From the NCBI RefSeq assembly GCF_004310865.1, contig NZ_SIXI01000006.1, positions 62,001-126,000 on the forward strand: DNA of 64,000 bases, given 5' to 3'. Made by a program: the position numbers and the translations under genes. Positions within the stretch are counted from its first letter, which is position 1, and the number at the start of each line of letters is the position of its first letter. Under the pieces are notes generated by a model. It worked only from the letters and a program-made list of their open reading frames with translations. It searched no databases and was not told where the DNA came from. Positions 33,927-43,429 of this stretch are shown piece by piece. This DNA comes from Aquabacterium lacunae. Its GTDB lineage: Bacteria > Pseudomonadota > Gammaproteobacteria > Burkholderiales > Burkholderiaceae_C.

Positions 33927-36900
33927 ATGCGCCTGAATTCGATCAAGCTGTCCGGCTTCAAGTCGTTCGCCGAGCCCACGCAGTTCGAACTGCCCGGGCA
34001 GCTGGTGGGCGTGGTCGGCCCGAATGGCTGCGGCAAGTCCAACATCATGGACGCCGTTCGCTGGGTGCTGGGCGAAAGCAAGGCCAGCGAGCTTCGCGGC
34101 GAGTCCATGCAGGACGTGATCTTCAATGGCTCGGGCAACCGCAAGCCCTCCAGCCGCGCCAGCGTGGAGCTGGTGTTCAGCAACGAGTCGGGCCGCGCGG
34201 GTGGCCAGTGGAACCAGTTCAGCGAAATCGCGGTCAAGCGCGTGCTGACCCGCGACGGCAACTCCAGTTATTTCATCAACAACCAGCCGGTGCGCCGCCG
34301 TGACGTGCAGGATGTGTTCCTGGGCACCGGCCTGGGCCCGCGCGCCTACGCCATCATCGGTCAGGGCACGATCAGCCGGATCATCGAATCCAAGCCGGAA
34401 GAGCTGCGGCTGTTCCTCGAAGAAGCCGCGGGCGTGTCCAAGTACAAGGAGCGCCGCCGCGAGACCGAAAATCGCCTGAAGGACACCCGCGAGAACCTCA
34501 CCCGCGTGGAAGACATCCTGCGCGAGCTGACGAACAACCTCGACAAGCTGGAAAAGCAGGCCGAGGTGGCGACCCGCTACAACACCTTGCAGGCCCAGGG
34601 CACCACCAGGCTGCACCAGCTGTGGTTCCTGAAGCACCGCGACGCGGCCACGGAAGAGCAGCGCATCAAGCTGGCCGTGCTGGAGGCCACCAATGCACTG
34701 GAAGCCCGCATGGCCGAACTGCGCCAGGTGGAAGCCGAACTGGAACACGTGCGCCAGGCCCATTACGCTGCCAGCGACGAGTTGCATGCCGCACAGGGCG
34801 CGCTGGCCGAGGCCAGCCTGGAGGTCAGTCGCCTGGAAGAGCGCATCCGCTATGTGGTGGAGGGCCGCCAGCGTACCGAGCAGCGCCTGGCCGAGCTGAA
34901 GGGCCAGAACGACCAGTGGACCGAACGCCAGGCCCAGGCCGAATTCGAGCTGGAAGAGCTGGCCGAGAAGATGGTGGCCGCGCAAGAGCAGTCGGAAATT
35001 CTGGCGGCGCAGGCCGAGGAGCTGGCGGGACAGGTGCCTGCCCTGGAAGACGCCGTGCGTGCCGCCACGCAGAAGGCCAACGAGCAGCGCGGTGTGGCCG
35101 CCCAGGTGCAGCAGCAGATCCAGCTGCTGGCAGCCGAATCGCGCAACCTCGATGACCAGTCGCGGCAGCTGAACCTGCGCCGCGAGCGCCTGGCCACCGA
35201 ACAGAAGGGCCTGGCCACGCCCGACGAGGCCCGCCTGACCGACCTGCGCCGCCAGGCCGAAGCCAGCGAAGAGCAGCTGGCCATGCTGGAGGCCCAACTC
35301 GGTGAGCTGAGCGAGACTGTGCCCAGCCTGGAAGAAGCCCGCAAGGCCCGACAGGACGACAGCAACGCCCAGGCTGCGCGCCATGCCGAGCTGGTGGCCC
35401 GCCTGGAAGCCCTGCGCGCCTTGCAGGAAAAGGTGCAGACCGAAGGCAAGCTCAAGCCCTGGCTGGCCCGCCACGGCCTGGACAACCTGCAAGGCCTGTG
35501 GCGCAAGGTGCAGATCGACGCCGGCTGGGAAACCGCGCTGGAAGCGGCCCTGCGCGAGCGCATGAACGCCCTGGAGGTGGGCCGCGTCGACATCGTGCGG
35601 GCCTTCGAGCAGGATGCGCCCCCGGCCAAACTGGCCTTCTACAGCCTGCCACCGGGTGGCATCGAGAACACCCACCACACGCTGGCGCGCCTGTCTGACC
35701 GCCTTCGCCTGGGCGATGCCGGCCTGAAGGCCCTGCTGAACGATTGGCTGGAAGGCGTCTATACCGCTGCCAGCCTGGACGAGGCGCTGGCCAACCGCAG
35801 CAAGCTCACGCACGGCGAGGTCATCATGACCCCGGCCGGCCACGCGGTCAGCCCCTTTGCCGTGAGCTTCTACGCGCCAGATTCCGAGCAGGCCGGCATG
35901 CTGGCCCGTGCCCAGGAAATCGAGAACCTCGACAAGCAGGTGCGCGCCCAGTCGCTCATGGCCGACGACGCCCGCGCCGCCCTGGTGCGGGCCGAAGCGG
36001 CCTGCACCGATGCATCGCAACGGCTGGCCCAGGCCCGCCGTGACACCAGCGAGCAGCAGCAGCGCCACCATCAGCTGCAAGTGGAAGTGCTGCGCCTGAC
36101 CCAGCAGGCCGAGCAGACCTCGGCCCGCGCCGGCCAGATCGCCGAAGAGCTGGCCGAGATCGATGGCCAGCTGGATGACCTGCAAGAGCGCCGCGCCACC
36201 GGCGAAGCCCGCTTCGAAGAGCTCGACCTCAGCCTGGCCGACGCCCAGGAGCGCCACGCCCAGCTGGAAGAGGCTGTGATCGAGGCCGAGCGCAAGCTGG
36301 GCCAGGCCCGCGAGCAGGCCCGCACGCTGGAGCGCCAGGCGCAGGAGGCGCAGTTCAGTGCCCGTGCATTGGCCTCGCGCCAGGGCGAGCTGCAGCGCGC
36401 CATCGAAACGGCGGCCCAGCAGTTGCGCACCAATGAGGCGTCGGCCGCCACCCTGCACGAAGAGCTGGCCCGCTTCAGCGATGCCGCCGCACAGACCGGC
36501 CTGGACGAAGCCCTGGCCATCAAGCTGGAAAAAGAAGGCCTGCTGGCCCAGACCCGCAGCCGCTACGACGACCTGGCCGCCCAGTTGCGCCGCGCCGACG
36601 AGCAGCGCCTGGGCGCCGAACGCAGCTTGCAGCCGCTTCGCGACCAGATCACCAGGCTGCAGCTGGAAGAGCAGGCCGCCACCCTGGGCGGTGCCCAGTT
36701 CATGGAGCAGCTGGTGGCCGCGCAGGTCGATCTCGAAGCCCTGGCGGCCAGCATCGAGGCCGATGGCGTCAAGCTGTATGGCCTGCAAAGCGAGATCGAC
36801 CGCATCCAGCGCGAGATCAACAGCCTGGGCGCCGTGAACCTTGCCGCGCTCGACGAGCTCACGGCCGCGCGCGAGCGCAAGGGTTTCCTCGACGCGCAGT

Positions 36901-37442
36901 CGGCCGACCTGCTCGACGCCATCCAGACCCTGGAAGGTGCGATCCACAAGATCGACCTCGAAACCCGCGACCTGCTGGGCAGCACCTTCAACACCGTCAA
37001 CGAGCATTTCGGGCGCATGTTCCCCAGCCTGTTCGGTGGCGGCAGTGCCAAGCTGGTCATGACGGGCGATGAAATTCTCGATGCCGGCGTGCAGGTCATG
37101 GCCCACCCGCCTGGCAAGAAAAACAGCACCATCCACCTGCTGTCAGGTGGAGAGAAGGCGCTCACGGCGATTGCGCTGGTGTTTGCCATCTTCCAGCTCA
37201 ACCCTGCGCCCTTCTGCCTGCTGGACGAAGTGGACGCGCCGCTGGACGACGCCAACACCGAACGCTATGCACGGCTGGTCAAGAACATGTCGTCCGGCAC
37301 CCAGTTCCTCTTCATTTCCCACAACAAGATCGCGATGGAAATGGCCGAGCAGCTGGTGGGCGTGACCATGCAAGAACAAGGTGTCTCCCGCATCGTGGCG
37401 GTGGACATGGAGGCAGCCATGGGCATGGCCCAGGCAGCCTGA
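33927..37442 (+). CDS. smc: chromosome segregation protein SMC
   Basis: The ATPase of the bacterial condensin, 1171 aa. The head starts MRLNSIKLSGFKSFAEPT with Walker A in GPNGCGKSN. Long coiled coils rich in Glu, Ala, Gln and Arg surround a hinge near residues 500-660. The C-terminal head has the signature LLSGGEKALTAIAL and Walker B in FCLLDEVDAPLDDAN. The first ATG with the conserved head sequence is at 33927. The order smc-zipA-ligA follows with minimal gaps. Confidence 0.97.
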   Translation: MRLNSIKLSGFKSFAEPTQFELPGQLVGVVGPNGCGKSNIMDAVRWVLGESKASELRGESMQDVIFNGSGNRKPSSRASVELVFSNESGRAGGQWNQFSEIAVKRVLTRDGNSSYFINNQPVRRRDVQDVFLGTGLGPRAYAIIGQGTISRIIESKPEELRLFLEEAAGVSKYKERRRETENRLKDTRENLTRVEDILRELTNNLDKLEKQAEVATRYNTLQAQGTTRLHQLWFLKHRDAATEEQRIKLAVLEATNALEARMAELRQVEAELEHVRQAHYAASDELHAAQGALAEASLEVSRLEERIRYVVEGRQRTEQRLAELKGQNDQWTERQAQAEFELEELAEKMVAAQEQSEILAAQAEELAGQVPALEDAVRAATQKANEQRGVAAQVQQQIQLLAAESRNLDDQSRQLNLRRERLATEQKGLATPDEARLTDLRRQAEASEEQLAMLEAQLGELSETVPSLEEARKARQDDSNAQAARHAELVARLEALRALQEKVQTEGKLKPWLARHGLDNLQGLWRKVQIDAGWETALEAALRERMNALEVGRVDIVRAFEQDAPPAKLAFYSLPPGGIENTHHTLARLSDRLRLGDAGLKALLNDWLEGVYTAASLDEALANRSKLTHGEVIMTPAGHAVSPFAVSFYAPDSEQAGMLARAQEIENLDKQVRAQSLMADDARAALVRAEAACTDASQRLAQARRDTSEQQQRHHQLQVEVLRLTQQAEQTSARAGQIAEELAEIDGQLDDLQERRATGEARFEELDLSLADAQERHAQLEEAVIEAERKLGQAREQARTLERQAQEAQFSARALASRQGELQRAIETAAQQLRTNEASAATLHEELARFSDAAAQTGLDEALAIKLEKEGLLAQTRSRYDDLAAQLRRADEQRLGAERSLQPLRDQITRLQLEEQAATLGGAQFMEQLVAAQVDLEALAASIEADGVKLYGLQSEIDRIQREINSLGAVNLAALDELTAARERKGFLDAQSADLLDAIQTLEGAIHKIDLETRDLLGSTFNTVNEHFGRMFPSLFGGGSAKLVMTGDEILDAGVQVMAHPPGKKNSTIHLLSGGEKALTAIALVFAIFQLNPAPFCLLDEVDAPLDDANTERYARLVKNMSSGTQFLFISHNKIAMEMAEQLVGVTMQEQGVSRIVAVDMEAAMGMAQAA

Positions 37443-37460
37443 TCGATGGAATTTCAAACA

Positions 37461-38510
37461 ATGAGCAACTCTCTGACCTTGGGCCTGGCACTGCTGGGTG
37501 GTGTGGTGCTGACGGCTGTGGTGGCCCACGGCGCGTGGACCGCCCGCAAGACGGCGGCCCGGGCCCCCAAGCGTGCCGAACCGACCGACTCAGCCTTGGC
37601 CCAGGGTGAAGCCGCCGGGGCTTTGCTGGACACCCAGCCCATGGAGCCGCCGTCTTTGTCGGCACAGCCGGCGCTCAAGCGCAGCCTGGTGCGCCTGGAC
37701 GCCCTGATCGACGCCATCGCCACCATCACGCTGGAACATCCGATCACGGGCGATGCAGCCTTGGCCCACATGCCCCCCACCCGCCGCGCGGGCAGCAAGC
37801 CTGTGCTGGTCGAGGGCCTGCGCACCGATTGCGGTGAATGGGAAGTGCCCCAGGCCGGCGTGACCTACAGCGAGCTGCAAGCCGGCGTGCTGCTGGCCAA
37901 CCGCACTGGTGGCCTCAATGAAATCGAATACTCGGAGTTCGTCCAGAAGGTCCAGGCCATGGTTGATGGCCTGGGCGGTGCTGCAGCAGAGTTCCCTGAC
38001 ATGCTCGATGTGGTGGGCCGCGCCCGAGAGCTCGACGCCTTCGCCAGCGCCCACGACGCCCAGCTGGCCATGCGCCTGCACGCCAAAGGCAGCGCCTGGT
38101 CGGTGGGCTATGTGCAGCAGCAGGCTGCGCGCCACGGCTTCGTGGCGGGGGCACTGCCGGGGCGCATGGTGCTGCCTGCGCTGGAGGACGGAGCGCCCCC
38201 GATCCTGACCTTGCACTTCGATGCACAGGCCGCTTTCGCTGAAGACCCTGACCAGGCCACCCTGCGTGAGCTGCTGCTGGCCTTCGACGTGCCTCAGACG
38301 GCCCCTGAACTCGAGCCCTACAAGGCCTGGTGTGCGGCTGGTGAAGCCTTGTCGCTGGCCATGGGGGCGGTGATGGCCGACGAGCAAGGCCACGCCTTCA
38401 GCTCGGCGGCATTCGAGTCCATCGGTGTGGAATTGACCCGACTGTACGAAGCGCTCAGCAGCCGTGATCTCGCTGCTGGGTCGGCCGCGGCACGTCGTCT
38501 GTTTGCCTGA
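37461..38510 (+). CDS. zipA: cell division protein ZipA-like
   Basis: A 349-aa protein with one N-terminal membrane helix (LGLALLGGVVLTAVVAHGAW), a short Ala/Pro linker and a C-terminal FtsZ-binding-type domain (from about residue 195, DMLDVVGRARELDAFASAHDAQLAMRLHAKG, given as region). ZipA anchors FtsZ to the membrane in gammaproteobacteria; betaproteobacterial versions are divergent. Position between smc and ligA is the main support. An in-frame ATG at 37446 would add five residues. Confidence 0.82.
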   Translation: MSNSLTLGLALLGGVVLTAVVAHGAWTARKTAARAPKRAEPTDSALAQGEAAGALLDTQPMEPPSLSAQPALKRSLVRLDALIDAIATITLEHPITGDAALAHMPPTRRAGSKPVLVEGLRTDCGEWEVPQAGVTYSELQAGVLLANRTGGLNEIEYSEFVQKVQAMVDGLGGAAAEFPDMLDVVGRARELDAFASAHDAQLAMRLHAKGSAWSVGYVQQQAARHGFVAGALPGRMVLPALEDGAPPILTLHFDAQAAFAEDPDQATLRELLLAFDVPQTAPELEPYKAWCAAGEALSLAMGAVMADEQGHAFSSAAFESIGVELTRLYEALSSRDLAAGSAAARRLFA

Positions 38511-40631
<2,121 letters not shown>

Positions 40632-40697
40632 CCCACGCGGACCGTGCGGCTCAGTGCACTCTGACCGGAACCGGGGTGGTTTTTTCTCGCTGGAAAA

Positions 40698-40722
40698 GCG
40701 CCTTGCTCAGGGCGCAATTTTT
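40698..40722 (+). terminator. probable terminator after ligA
   Basis: GCGCC (40698-40702) pairs with GGCGC (40711-40715), followed by AATTTTT. The stem is short but correctly placed at the end of smc-zipA-ligA. Confidence 0.5.
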
Positions 40723-40757
40723 CACGATCCCCCCGCTCAAGTTTCTGGAACACTGCC

Positions 40758-40790
40758 CGGACTGACTTCATCACTGGGAGTGTCAGTCCG
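40758..40790 (+). promoter_or_regulatory. inverted repeat enclosing the start region of the MHYT cyclase gene
   Basis: CGGACTGAC (40758-40766) pairs perfectly with GTCAGTCCG (40782-40790) over nine bases. The 15-base loop contains GGGAG (40776-40780), the ribosome binding site. The last paired G is the first base of the GTG start codon. The GGA in a loop over the ribosome binding site also fits a CsrA/RsmA target. Confidence 0.6.
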
Positions 40791-43429
40791 TGAACGGCCA
40801 ATACCACCCGCTGCTTGTCGCCCTGTCGGCATTTGTTGCGGTCTACTCGTCCGCGATCTACCTGCTGATCGCCCGGGCCATGCCCGATTTCGACCGCCAG
40901 CAACGCATGCGCTGGCGCATGGGGGCCGCCATCATGATGGGCGGAGGCATCTGGTCCATGCATTTCGTGGGCATGCTGGCATTCGAGCTGCCCATCGAGG
41001 TCTCTTATCACTCCACCTGGACCGCCGCTTCGGCGATTCCGTCCATCGTGGTCAGCGGCATCTTGTTCCTTTTGCTCGAGCAGCATGTGCTGGGCATTCA
41101 CCCTCTGCTCGGCAAGCGTTTCTGGTGGGGCGGGCTGGTGTTCGGGATGGGCGTGGTGGTCATGCACCTGGTGGGCATGCACGCCATGGAAGTGCAGCCG
41201 GGCATCGAGTACCGCATTGGGGAGTTGCTGCTGGCGGGTCTGGCTGCTGTCAGCTCGGCCTGGGCAGCCTTGAAGCTGGGGCTCGATGGCGGCAAAGACT
41301 TCAAGCAGCCCGTGGTGTTCACTTTGGCCCTGGGCCTTGCGCTGGTGGCCATGCATTACATCGGCATGCATGCGGCGCACTTCTCGGCCCTTTCGGTGTG
41401 CATCAGCAGTCCCGATTCGCTCAGTGGCACGTCGATGGCCGCTTGGGTCGGCGCAGGCTCGATCGGCCTGGCCAGCGTCACGGCCGTCGGTCTGCTCTTC
41501 GAGCAGCAGCGTGCGCAGAACCATTCTCGCAAGGTGCTCGATCTGCAGGCCGCCCTGGCTGAGGTTCAGCACAAAACCGATCAGATCGAAGAGGCTGGGC
41601 GCCATGAGCAGGCCAAGGAAGAAGCCAAGCGCAGCGCCATGATGGAAACCGCCGAGGTGAATTTCTTCGAAATCGATGTGTTGACCGATACCATCGCGTT
41701 CTCCGACAAGTTCCTCTACCTGGGCAACCACAAGCGCCTGCCTCTGGAGAAGACGCGCAAGCACCGTGAAGAATGGGAGCGCCGTGTGCACCCTGACGAC
41801 GTCGAGGCAATGCGCACGCTGCTCAATGAATTCTGCCGTGGTGTGGTCACCAGCTATGAGTCGCAATACCGCATCGACGCTGGCCAGGGCGACTGGCGCT
41901 GGATCTTGTCACGCGCCCGAATTGTCGAGCGCACAGAAGAAGGCGCGCCGCGCCTGATCTACGGCACCCTCATCGACATCCACCAGCGCTACCTCAATGA
42001 ACTGGCCCTCGAAGAAGAGCGCCACATGTTCACCACCGGCCCGGTGGTGATGATCCGCGCGGTCTATCACAAAGGAGAGTCTCGCTTCATCTACGTGTCG
42101 AGCAACGTGGTCAAGCTTTGGGGCTACGAGCCACAGGCCCTGCTCAGCCTGAGTTCGTCGATGGCTCTGGTGCACCCGGACGATGTCGAGCGATTGCGCG
42201 ATGAATTCTGGCGCGCCATGACCAGCACCGATGTGTCGGTGCTGGATGTGGAGGTGCGCCTGCGCATGGCCGATGGCAAGTACCGCTGGCACCGCTACAA
42301 CACCACCATCGACCGCAAGGTCAGCGAGCGCAAGGGTTACTTCATCGACATCGATGCCCGCAAGCAGGCCGAGCTCGATGCACAGAACCAGAGCCGTCGC
42401 CTGGAAGAGACCATCTCCCAGCTGGAAGCGGCCCAGGGAGAAGGCGGTGTGCTGCAGGAAACCAGCGACATGCTGCACGCCACGGAAGACATCAACGAGG
42501 CCTTCGACATCATCCGGCTGTCGGCCCAGAAGCTGTTCCCGGGCTGGTCGGGTTGGGTGTCGGCCTCTCGCGGGGAGGAGCAGGAGCTGATGATTGGCGC
42601 CACCTGGGGCAACATCAGCGCAGACCTGCAGCGGCGTTACCACAGCCGCGACTGCTGGGGCATGCGACGCGGCAAGCCCCACGCCTTTTTCACAGCGCTC
42701 AACAGCGTGTGCTGCGCCCACCTGGCCAACATTCCTTCAAACGAGCTCAAGCCCTACCTGTGCCTGCCCATGGCGGCACACGGTGAAACCGTGGGTGCCT
42801 TGCACCTGTTCAGCGCCACCAGCGACTTACCCACTGAAGAGCAGATGCAGGACGTGCAGCAACGTGCCCTGCGCTATTCCGAGACCCTGAAGCTGGCACT
42901 GAGCAACTTGAAGTTGCGGTCAACCCTGCAGGATCAGGCCATGAAAGATGGTTTGACCAGTTTGTACAACCGCCGCTTCATGGACGAGCGCCTGCCGACC
43001 GAGCTGGCACGTGCCCGTCGGGAGGGCCGACCGGTGGCGCTCGCCATGATCGATGTGGATCACTTCAAGCGGTTCAATGATCAGTATGGACATGATGCTG
43101 GCGACCATGTGTTGCGCATGATCGCCAAAGAGATCCAGCTGGGCGTGCGGGGCTACGACATTGCTTGCCGATACGGCGGCGAAGAGCTGGCCCTGATCAT
43201 GTCTGGTTGCACCGCCGAAGCCGCGCAGGCCAGGCTTGAAGAAATGCGCGAGAAAATTGCAGCGCTGGAGCTCAGTCACAACGCCCAGGCACTGCCTCGC
43301 GTGACGGTATCGGTTGGTGTGGCCGATGGCGCCGAGCTGTCACCCGAAGAGCTGCTCAAGCGCGCGGACGCCTGCCTTTACAAGGCCAAGGGCCTTGGAC
43401 GCAATCGCGTCATCCGTCATGGGGCATGA
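40790..43429 (+). CDS. diguanylate cyclase with MHYT sensor (MHYT-PAS-PAS-GAF-GGDEF)
   Basis: Predicted to make c-di-GMP from two GTP at the membrane. It has 879 aa with a GTG start at 40790. A seven-helix MHYT domain fills residues 1-230, with its motifs at 57-62 (MHFVGM), 125-133 (MHLVGMHAM) and 188-195 (MHYIGMHA); such domains are thought to bind copper and sense gases or redox state. Two PAS domains follow, ending in WRWILSRARIVER and YRWHRYNTTIDRK. A GAF domain has C622, H631, C642 and H644. The GGDEF domain has the active motif GGEEL at 796-800 and an intact inhibitory site RGYD at 787-790. It converges on the next cyclase with a 20-base overlap. Confidence 0.92.
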   Translation: MNGQYHPLLVALSAFVAVYSSAIYLLIARAMPDFDRQQRMRWRMGAAIMMGGGIWSMHFVGMLAFELPIEVSYHSTWTAASAIPSIVVSGILFLLLEQHVLGIHPLLGKRFWWGGLVFGMGVVVMHLVGMHAMEVQPGIEYRIGELLLAGLAAVSSAWAALKLGLDGGKDFKQPVVFTLALGLALVAMHYIGMHAAHFSALSVCISSPDSLSGTSMAAWVGAGSIGLASVTAVGLLFEQQRAQNHSRKVLDLQAALAEVQHKTDQIEEAGRHEQAKEEAKRSAMMETAEVNFFEIDVLTDTIAFSDKFLYLGNHKRLPLEKTRKHREEWERRVHPDDVEAMRTLLNEFCRGVVTSYESQYRIDAGQGDWRWILSRARIVERTEEGAPRLIYGTLIDIHQRYLNELALEEERHMFTTGPVVMIRAVYHKGESRFIYVSSNVVKLWGYEPQALLSLSSSMALVHPDDVERLRDEFWRAMTSTDVSVLDVEVRLRMADGKYRWHRYNTTIDRKVSERKGYFIDIDARKQAELDAQNQSRRLEETISQLEAAQGEGGVLQETSDMLHATEDINEAFDIIRLSAQKLFPGWSGWVSASRGEEQELMIGATWGNISADLQRRYHSRDCWGMRRGKPHAFFTALNSVCCAHLANIPSNELKPYLCLPMAAHGETVGALHLFSATSDLPTEEQMQDVQQRALRYSETLKLALSNLKLRSTLQDQAMKDGLTSLYNRRFMDERLPTELARARREGRPVALAMIDVDHFKRFNDQYGHDAGDHVLRMIAKEIQLGVRGYDIACRYGGEELALIMSGCTAEAAQARLEEMREKIAALELSHNAQALPRVTVSVGVADGAELSPEELLKRADACLYKAKGLGRNRVIRHGA

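Noticed and set aside
33876..37136. A 1086-codon open frame antisense to smc
   Set aside because: Its protein is low-complexity (Leu/Gly/Gln/His/Ala-rich) and mirrors the GC-rich codon pattern of the coiled-coil gene on the other strand. smc is unmistakable.
40737..40763. TCAAGTTT-N11-CCCGGACT as a sigma-28 promoter of the MHYT cyclase
   Set aside because: The -35 part matches well but the -10 part does not, and it overlaps the inverted repeat.
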